Assembly (NCBI GenBank): GCA_041687095.1
Contig: JAWLCQ010000125.1
Span: forward strand, 1 to 14,754
DNA from: JAWLCQ01 sp041687095
GTDB lineage: Bacteria > Planctomycetota > Phycisphaerae > SM23-33
Length of the DNA: 14,754 nucleotides
Direction: 5' to 3'
Shown: piece by piece, positions 6,434 through 14,144 of the stretch
Layout of the letters: every line of letters starts with the position of its first letter
Position numbering within the stretch: position 1 is the stretch's first letter
The notes under the pieces: model-generated
What the model saw: the letters and a program-made list of their open reading frames with translations, nothing else
Databases searched by the model: none
Told to the model about the DNA's origin: nothing
Program-made: the position numbers and the translations under genes

Positions 6434-9400
6434 TCATTCCGTACTGTGTGCGTCCGGTTCGGACGGTTCCGCCCGCCGGTCCCACAGGGCGAGGGCCGTG
6501 CGGAAGAACCGCTGGTAGAGGTACGACGCCCCCACCAGCAGCGCCCCCAGGGCCATCAGCGACACGATCCGATACCCCGTCTCCACGTGCGCGAGTTCGA
6601 CGAGGAAGACCTTCCCCGCCGTCAGGGCGAACAGCCCCAGGGCGACGTACCGCACCAGGGGCCGGCGGGCCAGGAAGCCTCCCACCAGCAGCCCCACCGC
6701 GTACAGCGACCACCACAGCGACAGCGCCATGTGCTCCGCCAGCGGGAGGCGGTCCCCCTCGCGGGGAAGGAATCCGCGGTCGATCTCGAAGCTCCCCATC
6801 CACAGCCCCAACAGGACCGCCGCCAGCAGCGCCCCCGTCGCGAGCGACTTCCCGGTGTCTCCCGCGTTCAGCCGCCGCGGGATCGCCCGCGACAGCCACA
6901 GCAGCACGCCCACCGTCAGCAGCCCGGCGGCGAAGGTCCAGTTGAGCACGACCGTGGGGGCGGCGGCGATCTGCGGGAAGCGCGCGTGCGCCGCCCACGT
7001 GTCCCGCAGCACGAGCACCGCCACGACGAGCGCGACGAGCCCCCCTGCGCAGGCGGTCAGCCAGGGGCTGCGGCGGCGGGAGGCAGCCGCCAGCAGCGCG
7101 ACGGCCGGGACGAGCAGCCACCACGTCCCCGCCACGCCCTCCAGCAGCAGCAGAACCCGCCACGCCCATACCACCTCGCCCGCGACGACGAGCCCGATGG
7201 CCACGTTGCGTTCGATGACAGCGTCCCACAGCTTCCCGCCCCCGCGCAGGACCGCCGCCACCGCCAGGCACGCCAGCGAGACCATCCCGGCGAGCACGAG
7301 CCCCCACGTCACGGGAACGCCAAACGGGGCCAGCAGCACCGGCCGCAACTCCGTGAGCGCGGGCACGGTGTCGGCGGCGAATTGGGCGACGGCGAGGAGC
7401 ATGACGAGGACGGACAGGGCGGCGAGGATGCGGTTGCGGAGGTGCCGCCCGAGGAGCATGGCGAAGAGGGCCTCGGCCGTCCAGACGATGGTGAGATGGG
7501 CGGTGTCGAACTGCAGCGGGGCGGCGAGGGTGACGAGGACGAGCCCCGCGATGAAGTACGTCACGCCCACGGTGCTGCGGCGGAGCAGCAGTTGCAGCAG
7601 CACGCCCAGGGCGACCGCCCCGCCGCCCAGCACGGCCGTGTACAGCCCCATCCACTCCCCCTGCGTGGGCGACAGCAGCAGGTACGAGCGGACGTACATC
7701 CAGACGGTGGCGGCGAGGGCGAAGGCGGCGTTGTAGAGGTCCTCCCGCCGCGTGCGGGCGCGGGGGGCGTTGACGATCACATCCGTCAGCAGCAGGGCAA
7801 AGACCGCCCACGTCCACCCCGCCGCCGCCCAGGCGCTGTGCGCGGCGAGGGCGTCCAGCGGACCGGGAATCCATAGGCTCAGCAGCACCCAGCCCGCGGC
7901 CGCGATGCGAAGCACCCGCCACCCGCGCCACAACGCGATCGCCAGGTACACGCCCGTGAGCCCCAGCAGGCAGGCGGGCAGGACGTGCGGGGACGCCCCG
8001 CCGCCGATGAGCACCGCGTCGAACATCGCCGCCGCCCACACGCCCGAGAGCACCGCGAAGGCGCGGTCCCGCGTGGGGTGGTTGCGGCGGAGGGCGGAGC
8101 GGACCAGCAGCTCCCCGACGAACAGGGCCACGAACGCCCAGATCCAGGCGTAGTGGATGTCCCACTCGCCCGCCCCGACGAACCGGGGGGAGGCCACCAG
8201 CAGCCCGGCCGTCCACGCGAGCACGGCAAAGCGGACCCAGCTCCACCCTCGCCAGAGGGCGACGGTGATGCACAGCGCCCCGAGCACCAGCAGGTGCCCC
8301 AGTGCAACTGCGGGCGTGGCGGAGGCGTTGGGAACATGTACGAGGGCGATGGTGCCCCACAGGGCTCCGAGCGTGAGGAACGCGGGATTGCTCCCGTCCT
8401 CGGGCTCGTCGCCTCGCAGGGAGCGGACAACGGGCTCGGCGAGCAGGAGCAGCACGAACGCCCATACCCAGACCGCCGCTCCCGGACTCGCCATCGCACC
8501 GTCAAAAGAACTGCCGATGAGCAGTACCGGAACCCCCACCGCCGTCCACCCCAGGGCGGCGAGCTGCGGCCCGCGGCGACGAGCCCACACGCCCACCCCC
8601 AGCACCAGCACGTCCAGCGCCAGCAGGTTCGCCAGGCTGTACCCGGGTTCCCAGTCGATGAACACGAACAGGACCGCCATCGGCACCCCCGCCCCCACCA
8701 GCAGCGCGTTGGCGGCCCGCCAGGGCAGGTGCTCGCGGCGGAAGGCGAGCAGGGCGTAGGCGGCGAAGGCCAGCATCAGCGTCCACCCGAACGCGACCGT
8801 CGGGAGCACGGGGCTCTGCTCGCCGAACTGCCCGTACCATCCGCCGAAGAGGACCACCGTCCCCAGCAGCGCCACCCCCGCCACGAGCGGCCAGCGGCGG
8901 AGGAAGGCGACAACGAGGAAGCCCACGGCCAGCACGAGCAGGTACGTCAGGAGGACCACCTGCTCATTGCGGCCGCTGCTGAGCAGCAACGGGGTCAGGT
9001 ATCCGCCGATCTGCACGAGAAAGGCCGTCGCCTGGAACCGTGCGCGGACGCTGAGGGCGGCCCCCAGGGCGGTGATGGCACACATGAGCCCGAAGGCCAG
9101 CGGGAGCCCGATGAGACCGTAGAACTTGGGACTGGCCGCGAAGGCCGAGGCGTACAGCAGGGCGATGCCCCCGCCCGTCACGCCCGAGGCGAAGAGCGTC
9201 ATGCCCTTGCGGCGGGTCCACTCGCCCAGAACGCACAACGCCGCCCCCGTCGTCCCGATCAGCAGCACGCGAACCAGCGGGCTCACCCAGCCCTGGGAGG
9301 CGGCGTACTGGAAGAAAAACACCGCCGCCAGGATCAGCACGACGATCCCGATGCGGTTGAGCCACCCCGCCCCGATCCGCTGCTCGAGGGAGAGGGCGGG

Positions 9401-9874
9401 CTTGCGCTTCAGGGGGCTCGCCTCCACCGCCTCGGACGGCGGAAGCGCCTCCCCTTGCCCCGGAGGTCGGGGGGGAGCGGGAGGCACCGCATCCCGCCAC
9501 GTCAGTTTCGACGACGGCGGCGGGGAGGGACGGCGGGAGGCCCCGGGGGGCACGGGCGGGGGTTCGGCGGCCTGGGGCACGGGCGGAGGCCCGGTCCGCG
9601 AGGGGGGCTCGGCGGCCGCGGCCACTGGGACCTCGGACGGGCCCGGAGCGCCCGGGCCCCGGGCGGACTCGGCGGGGGGCGGTGGGGAGCGGAGAGGCCG
9701 CGGTGCGGGCGGAGGCGGAGGCGGCGGGGGGACGGTCCGCGGCGGCGGTTGAACGGGGGCCGGTCGCGATGCGAGCGACCGGTTCAGCAGGACCTCCAGC
9801 CCCTCCACCCGTCGGCGGAGCTCGGCCAGTTCCTCGCGCAACTGCGACGCCTCGTCTTCCCGAAGTGGTTCCAT
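6434..9874 (-). CDS. DUF2339 family polytopic membrane protein
   Basis: This 1146-aa protein belongs to the large DUF2339 (PF10101) membrane family, whose function is unknown. Residues 1-34 form a heptad-like coiled coil (EDEASQLREELAELRRRVEGL). Residues about 38-155 are a proline/alanine-rich linker with an eight-proline run near 49-56. The family signature LEQRIGAGWLNRIGIVVL starts at 163. The remainder is an almost unbroken series of hydrophobic helices, well over twenty, ending in a short charged tail. Start ATG 9874 is preceded on the minus strand by GGTGGAG at suitable spacing. An upstream in-frame ATG at 10045 is rejected because it translates the inverted-repeat element at 9940-10130. 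It is divergent from the VOC gene and stands alone. The N-terminal coiled coil suggests a cytoplasmic oligomerisation handle; that is inference. Confidence 0.92.
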   Translation of the reverse strand: MEPLREDEASQLREELAELRRRVEGLEVLLNRSLASRPAPVQPPPRTVPPPPPPPPAPRPLRSPPPPAESARGPGAPGPSEVPVAAAAEPPSRTGPPPVPQAAEPPPVPPGASRRPSPPPSSKLTWRDAVPPAPPRPPGQGEALPPSEAVEASPLKRKPALSLEQRIGAGWLNRIGIVVLILAAVFFFQYAASQGWVSPLVRVLLIGTTGAALCVLGEWTRRKGMTLFASGVTGGGIALLYASAFAASPKFYGLIGLPLAFGLMCAITALGAALSVRARFQATAFLVQIGGYLTPLLLSSGRNEQVVLLTYLLVLAVGFLVVAFLRRWPLVAGVALLGTVVLFGGWYGQFGEQSPVLPTVAFGWTLMLAFAAYALLAFRREHLPWRAANALLVGAGVPMAVLFVFIDWEPGYSLANLLALDVLVLGVGVWARRRGPQLAALGWTAVGVPVLLIGSSFDGAMASPGAAVWVWAFVLLLLAEPVVRSLRGDEPEDGSNPAFLTLGALWGTIALVHVPNASATPAVALGHLLVLGALCITVALWRGWSWVRFAVLAWTAGLLVASPRFVGAGEWDIHYAWIWAFVALFVGELLVRSALRRNHPTRDRAFAVLSGVWAAAMFDAVLIGGGASPHVLPACLLGLTGVYLAIALWRGWRVLRIAAAGWVLLSLWIPGPLDALAAHSAWAAAGWTWAVFALLLTDVIVNAPRARTRREDLYNAAFALAATVWMYVRSYLLLSPTQGEWMGLYTAVLGGGAVALGVLLQLLLRRSTVGVTYFIAGLVLVTLAAPLQFDTAHLTIVWTAEALFAMLLGRHLRNRILAALSVLVMLLAVAQFAADTVPALTELRPVLLAPFGVPVTWGLVLAGMVSLACLAVAAVLRGGGKLWDAVIERNVAIGLVVAGEVVWAWRVLLLLEGVAGTWWLLVPAVALLAAASRRRSPWLTACAGGLVALVVAVLVLRDTWAAHARFPQIAAAPTVVLNWTFAAGLLTVGVLLWLSRAIPRRLNAGDTGKSLATGALLAAVLLGLWMGSFEIDRGFLPREGDRLPLAEHMALSLWWSLYAVGLLVGGFLARRPLVRYVALGLFALTAGKVFLVELAHVETGYRIVSLMALGALLVGASYLYQRFFRTALALWDRRAEPSEPDAHSTE

Positions 9875-9939
9875 GGGATCTCCACCCTGTTGCCCCACAC
9901 GATATCGCCCCGTTGGCGGACCCGCAAGCGCGAGCAACC

Positions 9940-10130
9940 GGGTGCACGACCGTATCTGCGCAGCAACGGTGCATGGGGTGCCACCCTCAAGCGGCGTTGT
10001 TTGCCGCTTGGGGGTGCTGCGGCGCGGCAGGCTCAACACCCCCAAGCCGCGAACAGCACGCGGCTTGAGGGTGGCACCCCGCGGGGCCGTTCCGTGAACG
10101 GTTCCACTGCGCAGATACGGTCATGCACCC
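9940..10130. repeat. BIME-like element: two inverted hairpin units
   Basis: The ends 9940-9963 and 10107-10130 are 24-nt inverted repeats with one mismatch. Inside, 9975-9992 and 10063-10080 are 18-nt perfect inverted repeats. Each half also folds on itself: 9982-9995/10003-10016 (14 bp including one G-T, 7-nt loop) and 10037-10051/10059-10073 (15 bp with one G-T, 7-nt loop). So the element is two related hairpin units facing each other, the arrangement of bacterial interspersed mosaic elements. It fills most of the 348-nt gap between two divergent start codons. Confidence 0.8.
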
Positions 10131-10222
10131 GCGCGGACACTCGCGGCCCGCGGGGCTTGCGTCCCGCCCGCCGTTGCACTACGCTTCCCCCCGCCCGCCA
10201 TGCGGGCCAACAGGAGACCACC

Positions 10223-10642
10223 ATGCGAGGAACCAACGACGTGCTCGGAGGGGGCGGCATTCACCACGTGGCGATGCGGGTCCAGGACTTCGACGCCTCC
10301 GTCCGCTTCTACACCGATCTGCTCGGACTGCGGAACGTCCTGCAGTGGGGCGAAGGGCCCAAGCGGGCCGTCATGCTCGACACCGGCGACGGGAGTTGCA
10401 TCGAACTCTTCGCCGGGGGGACCCCCGAGCCCAAGCCCGAGGGCCACGTCATCCACTTCGCCCTCCGCTGCCGCGACGTCGACGGCGTGTACGCCCGCGC
10501 CCTGGCGGCCGGGGCCCCCAGCATCATCGCACCCAAGGACGTCGAGATCGCCTCGACGCCCCCCCTCCCCGTCCGCCTCGCCTTCTTCGGCGGGCCCGAC
10601 GGAGAGACCATCGAGCTGTTCTGCGACAAGACGCAGGCGTAA
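10223..10642 (+). CDS. VOC superfamily (glyoxalase/dioxygenase fold) protein
   Basis: This encodes a 139-aa single-chain vicinal-oxygen-chelate protein built of two beta-alpha-beta-beta-beta modules. It opens with IHHVAMRVQDFDASVRFYTD, the classic first module, and the second begins HVIHFALRCRDVDGVYARAL. The four expected metal ligands are present at canonical places: H15, E61 (CIELF), H78 and E131 (TIELF). It is therefore probably an active metalloprotein, such as a glyoxalase I-like lyase, isomerase or dioxygenase; the substrate cannot be read from sequence. Start ATG 10223 has AGGAG at 10212-10216, 6 nt away. The long open frame upstream is the antisense shadow of the DUF2339 gene. It is probably cytoplasmic. 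A large inverted repeat starts 10 nt after the stop codon. Confidence 0.92.
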   Translation: MRGTNDVLGGGGIHHVAMRVQDFDASVRFYTDLLGLRNVLQWGEGPKRAVMLDTGDGSCIELFAGGTPEPKPEGHVIHFALRCRDVDGVYARALAAGAPSIIAPKDVEIASTPPLPVRLAFFGGPDGETIELFCDKTQA

Positions 10643-10652
10643 GAGACGGCTC

Positions 10653-10786
10653 ATACGCATCCCAGAGAATTCGCGGGCCGTGTCACTTGGACGTGGTTGC
10701 TCCCGGCGTCGCCAGGGCTACGCCGCGGCAGGCCGCTTCGCTCCGCAAACCACGGCACCCACCCGAGAGTTGAGTGGGATGCGTAT
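10653..10786. repeat. 134-nt inverted repeat with dispersed repeat module, copy 2
   Basis: ATACGCATCCCA at 10653-10664 and its perfect complement at 10775-10786 bound the element. Similarity between the arms continues imperfectly inward (CGCGGG against CCCGAG, then ACGTGGTTGC against GCAAACCACGG). The inner part is the second, inverted copy of the module at 1657-1691. It begins 10 nt after the VOC stop codon, so it may shape the 3' end of that transcript, or be a decayed small inverted-repeat insertion. Confidence 0.6.
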
Positions 10787-10876
10787 CATGCCCATTCCAG
10801 CAGGAGGGCGCACAGGGGTCGAAGCGGAGCGGAGGTCCCTGCGCGCGGGAGCGGCTGGAAGGGTCCGTGCGCCTGC

Positions 10877-11091
10877 CCCGCGCGCAGCCGGCTGCGCCGC
10901 CTGCACGCCCTACCCGGCTGTCCCGCGCGCAGTCGGCTGCGCCGCCTGCACGCCCTACCCGGCTGTCCCGCGCGCAGTCGGCTGCGCCGCCTGCACGCCC
11001 TACCCGGCTGTCCCGCGCGCAGCGGGCTGCGCCGCCTGCACGCCCTACCCGGCTATCCCGCGCGCAGCGGGCTGCGCCGCCTGCACGCCCT
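10877..11091. repeat. 45-bp tandem repeat, five copies, each with a GCGCAG hairpin
   Basis: Units start at 10880, 10925, 10970, 11015 and 11060, with exact 45-nt spacing; the last breaks off at 11091. Every unit contains GCGCAG-N4-CTGCGC. The stem is invariant, while the loop is CCGG in unit 1, TCGG in units 2-3 and CGGG in units 4-5. The other changes are rare, for example GGCTGTCCC to GGCTATCCC in unit 4. The period is a multiple of three, so all frames stay open and yield 15-residue repeat ORFs, but these run into gene B antisense and lack a credible start. No spacers exist, so it is not CRISPR. It ends 22 nt before gene B's stop. Confidence 0.9.
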
Positions 11092-11113
11092 GCACGACGG
11101 AACGCGCCCGGAC

Positions 11114-12925
11114 TCACGCCCGCCGCGATCGCCGTCGCAGCAGGCCGCCCGCGCCCAGCAGCAGCAGCCCCGCCGTTGCGGGCTCGGGCACGGGGACGGG
11201 CGCTCCGCCGGTGCGGCCGTACGCGGTGCCCAGGATCGTCAGGTCGTCCAGGTCCACCCGGCCATCCCCGTTCAAGTCGCCCTCGCGCCAGACCCGCAGC
11301 CCGTCGCGGCCGTAGAACGTCCCCAGGACCGTGATGTCGTCCAGGTCCACCACGCCATCGAGGTTGATGTCGCCCGGCAGCACCGCCACCGCCCGCACCG
11401 CCGTCCCGCCGTACACCACCGCCAGCGACATGTTCCCGTCCAGCATGTGCCCCGACACGCGGCGGAATCGTCCCGTCACGCCCCCGGCGGCCTCGACGAG
11501 CGGGAAGGCCTGCCCGTACGCCGGAACAAAGCCCTCGGGCACGGTCAGCTCCAACGCCCCCGCCAGGTCGGCCGCCCCGGTGAGGCGGAGGCGGGACCAC
11601 GTGTCCGCGTCGTTCAGCGACGCCGCCAGGACCCCCGCGGGCGCGTGCACGAAGTTGCCGTCCACCGCCATCGCGTCGGGCCCGGCCGCGGGGGCGAGGA
11701 TGCCCTCGTTCCACAGTTCGGCGGCGAGGATCCCGCTGCCCGTGATGACGCCCTGGTTCACCAGTTCCACGCCCACGAGGCGCGTCTGCGAACCGCTCAT
11801 GCGGATCTGCCCGCCGGGCTCGACCCTGAAGAGATCCTTCACCCAGACGAGCCCCCCGGACGCCACGTCCAGCGGGCCCTCGATGAGCAGGTCGGTCTCG
11901 GAGATGAAGTTGGCGTCGTTGGTGACGGAGACGCGCCCGGCGGGACGGATGACGACGGATTTGTTCCAGACGATCGTCCCGTTGCCGTCGGCCGTCAGCT
12001 CCGCCCCGCCGCCCAGGTCGGTGTAGCACCAGATCCCCAGGTAGCTGCCGCTCTCGACGTGGACCGCCCCGGAGGAGAACAGGTCCTCCATCCAGCCGTA
12101 CGACTGCTCGCGCAGGGTGACGACCGCGCCGTATTCGAGGATGGCCGGGCCGTTGGCGTTGAGGATGGTCCCCTCCCCGGCGACGTCGATCCGCCCGCTG
12201 GCGGGCATGTCCAGTTGCAGCGAGTTCACGTGGCTCGCCCCGGCGATCCGCAGCGAACCGGACACGTAGAGGGGCCCGAAGTCACGCAGGACGGTGAGCG
12301 TGGACCCGCCGTCCACCACGGCGGTCCCGTCGATGGTGATGGAGTCGCGGGCGCAGATGTCCGCGCTGTCGATGGCGTGCAGCACGGCCCCCTCGGACAC
12401 GCCGAAGGTGTCCGCATCGATCCGCGTGCCCCCCTCCACCGTCAGGTCGCTTTCGGACTGGGGGGAGGCGAGGATGTCCACCGCCCCCAGGGCCAGCAAC
12501 TGCGTCGCCCCCCCCACCACCGCCCGGCCGCGCAGCTCCACGTTCCCCCCCACCTCGACGGCCGCCCCGCGGAACTCCAGCGTCCCGTCGCTGCGAAGGT
12601 CGGTGAGGACGGACAGGCCGGCGTCGATGACCGCCAGGGCCCCGCTCGCCTCGACGGTCAGCTCCCCGAACCCGGCGTACGCGCCCGATCCGAGGAGGGT
12701 GACGGACCCGCCGTCGGCGATGAGGACGGGCAGATCGGTGAAAACGAACCCATCGACGGACAGCACGTCGGCGGGTTCGGGCATTTCGATGGGGTCCCAG
12801 TTGTTGGGGTCAAACCAGTTGGCGTCGACGGCCCCCAGCCAGGCGCGGTCGGTCCCCAGCGCCCCCGCCGCCACAAGGGCGATCGTGCAAAACAAACCCA
12901 CCGAGGCGGCGAGACGTCTTGTCAT
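11114..12925 (-). CDS. secreted PEP-CTERM protein B with paired dockerin-like calcium loops
   Basis: This encodes a 603-aa exported surface protein with the same plan as protein A. Residues 1-24 form a signal peptide (MTRRLAASVGLFCTIALV...). Next comes NWFDPNNWDP at 36-45, matching DWFNPANWDP of protein A, then about 450 residues of short beta-rich repeats (patterns like V.GG..L, SG.L.I.G) suggesting a right-handed beta-helix. Two EF-hand-like loops follow, DINLDGVVDLDD (519-530) and DLNGDGRVDLDD (550-561). The end is VPVPEP (PEP 580-582), a hydrophobic segment and RRRSRRA, the exosortase sorting signal. Start ATG 12925 is preceded on the minus strand by AAGGAAGGA at about 9 nt. Oddly, codons 9-15 of the signal peptide are made from a 20-bp word identical to 6241-6260. 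Its ligand and any enzymatic role are unknown. Confidence 0.9.
   Translation of the reverse strand: MTRRLAASVGLFCTIALVAAGALGTDRAWLGAVDANWFDPNNWDPIEMPEPADVLSVDGFVFTDLPVLIADGGSVTLLGSGAYAGFGELTVEASGALAVIDAGLSVLTDLRSDGTLEFRGAAVEVGGNVELRGRAVVGGATQLLALGAVDILASPQSESDLTVEGGTRIDADTFGVSEGAVLHAIDSADICARDSITIDGTAVVDGGSTLTVLRDFGPLYVSGSLRIAGASHVNSLQLDMPASGRIDVAGEGTILNANGPAILEYGAVVTLREQSYGWMEDLFSSGAVHVESGSYLGIWCYTDLGGGAELTADGNGTIVWNKSVVIRPAGRVSVTNDANFISETDLLIEGPLDVASGGLVWVKDLFRVEPGGQIRMSGSQTRLVGVELVNQGVITGSGILAAELWNEGILAPAAGPDAMAVDGNFVHAPAGVLAASLNDADTWSRLRLTGAADLAGALELTVPEGFVPAYGQAFPLVEAAGGVTGRFRRVSGHMLDGNMSLAVVYGGTAVRAVAVLPGDINLDGVVDLDDITVLGTFYGRDGLRVWREGDLNGDGRVDLDDLTILGTAYGRTGGAPVPVPEPATAGLLLLGAGGLLRRRSRRA
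12881..12900 (-). repeat. TGGGTTTGTTTTGC-word copy within the signal peptide of protein B
   Basis: The reverse complement of these 20 bases is identical to 6241-6260, about 6.6 kb away. It encodes part of V9-I15 (VGLFCTI) of protein B, in the hydrophobic core. Another copy, shorter, lies at 12985-12999, 60 nt upstream of the start codon. Confidence 0.75.
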
Positions 12926-13148
12926 GACACGCGGTCCTTCCTTCGCCGAGCCTGCGGTGACAGGCCCCCGCTCACGTGAAATCGCGAAAACAAACCCACG
13001 GCCTCCGAGGCCGCCGCTGGAAGGAAGGCAGATCCCGTGCCAGAGAATTCCTGAAATCCATTGGGTGGAAACCTTATGCAGAGAAATGACTTACGGATCC
13101 CCGCCTCCGGTGCCGGCGAAGGGGCTCCCCAGAACCGGCGCTAGCATC

Positions 13149-13190
13149 GCCGAAAAACCGGATACTATATGCCGTTATGCCGTTTTCGGC
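13149..13190. promoter_or_regulatory. AT-rich island flanked by 8-bp inverted repeat
   Basis: GCCGAAAA (13149-13156) and TTTTCGGC (13183-13190) flank a stretch with ATACTATAT and two direct copies of ATGCCGTT. In such GC-rich DNA this AT-rich, symmetric patch in the middle of a divergent 379-nt gap is a plausible regulatory or promoter site for gene B or the lipoprotein gene. No clear -35/-10 pair was found, so it is a weak call. Confidence 0.25.
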
Positions 13191-13239
13191 CCTCCCCGGC
13201 GAACCAGCCGCCGCACCGGCAAGCCGCCCCGCGGACCTC

Positions 13240-13245
13240 TATAAT
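13240..13245 (+). promoter_or_regulatory. consensus -10 box (TATAAT) for the lipoprotein gene
   Basis: A perfect TATAAT stands in strongly GC-rich sequence 59 nt before the lipoprotein start codon, implying a leader of about 50 nt. No good TTGACA-like box is found at 16-18 nt upstream, so an activator or another sigma factor could be needed. Confidence 0.4.
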
Positions 13246-13304
13246 GATCCCCGACCCCTCCGGGCCGATTCGACACCCATCGCCGCCAGGGAAGGAGACT
13301 GACC

Positions 13305-14144
13305 ATGAATCGCCCCTCGCCGCTGCTGGCCCTCGCCGCCCTTGTCGCCCTTGTCGCCCTTGTCCTGCCCGCCTGCGATCGCGACGAACCCCCGCCCCCG
13401 CCGCCCGACCCCGACGCCGCCCGACCGGCCGACGCGCCCCCTCCGCGCGACGAGGCGCAGCCCCCGGCGCCCCGAGCCCCGCGCGCCGCCCTGCCCGACG
13501 CCGACCAACCCGACGCCAACCAACCCGATGCCAACGCCATGCCCCCCGACGCCAACGCCCCCGCCCCGACCACTCTCCCCGCCCGCCCGCCGGGACCCGG
13601 TGATGCCAACGCGCCCCCACCGCCCGACGCCGCCCCGCCCCTGGAGGCGGAGGACGGTCAGGAGGGCGCGGGGGGAACCGGGGTGCGGGAGCGGCCCACG
13701 GAGTGGGCCTCCGCACGCGAGGGCGACGTGCTGACGTACCGCCTCGGGGACGGGGCGACCATGATCTACGAGGTCAAGCGGGTCGATGACGACTACGCCT
13801 ACGTGGACGTGCGGAGGGCGGGCGACGAGGGCGCGGCCGATCGCGGCGCCGAGCGCCGCATGCCGCGCACCGTCACCTCGGCCGACACGCTCCGCTCCCG
13901 CCTGGCCCCCTCCACCAAGGGCGAGGTGCAGCAGGAGTCGCTGGGGACGGAGACCGTCACCCTCAGCGGACGCTCCTACTCCTGCCGCGTCACCCGCGCC
14001 ACGCTGGACCTCGGGGACCGCACCCTCACGACCCGCACCTGGGAGTGCGACGACGTGCCCGGGGGCGTGGTCAAGCGGACCGTGGAGACCAACGGCGAGA
14101 CGCGCGTGCAGCAGGAACTCATCGCGTTCGAGCGGGCGCAGTAG
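13305..14144 (+). CDS. proline-rich putative lipoprotein of unknown function
   Basis: This encodes 279 aa. The signal peptide ends in a lipobox, L21-P-A-C24, so cysteine 24 should be lipidated after signal peptidase II cleavage. Residue +2 is Asp; in E. coli this retains lipoproteins at the inner membrane, but the rule is untested in planctomycetes. Residues about 25-125 are a disordered Pro/Ala/Asp linker with repeated PDAN units. Residues about 130-279 form a beta-rich domain (EGDVLTYRLGDGATMIYEVKRV, WECDDVPGGVV) with two cysteines in mature sequence (SYSCRV and WECDD) that could make a disulfide. I do not recognise the domain family. ATG 13305 has AAGGAG at 13292-13297, 7 nt away. The signal-peptide codons contain a 9-nt repeat, CTTGTCGCC, at 13341-13364. 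Its last codons form one arm of a terminator-like stem. Confidence 0.85.
   Translation: MNRPSPLLALAALVALVALVLPACDRDEPPPPPPDPDAARPADAPPPRDEAQPPAPRAPRAALPDADQPDANQPDANAMPPDANAPAPTTLPARPPGPGDANAPPPPDAAPPLEAEDGQEGAGGTGVRERPTEWASAREGDVLTYRLGDGATMIYEVKRVDDDYAYVDVRRAGDEGAADRGAERRMPRTVTSADTLRSRLAPSTKGEVQQESLGTETVTLSGRSYSCRVTRATLDLGDRTLTTRTWECDDVPGGVVKRTVETNGETRVQQELIAFERAQ

Noticed and set aside
9875..10045. 57-residue N-terminal extension of the DUF2339 protein
   Set aside because: It translates one arm of the inverted-repeat element. ATG 9874 has a GGTGGAG site and begins the coiled coil.
7985..10222. Very long plus-strand open frame upstream of the VOC protein
   Set aside because: It is the antisense shadow of the DUF2339 gene, rich in low-complexity Arg/Gln/His. 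The real VOC start has its own ribosome-binding site at 10212-10216.
10880..11091. CRISPR array
   Set aside because: The 45-bp units abut with no unique spacers, and no cas genes are present.
10200..11334. ORFs with 15-residue repeats (PRAVGCAACTPYPAV and similar)
   Set aside because: The period is divisible by three so every frame stays open. The ORFs overlap the VOC gene or protein B and have no credible start site.
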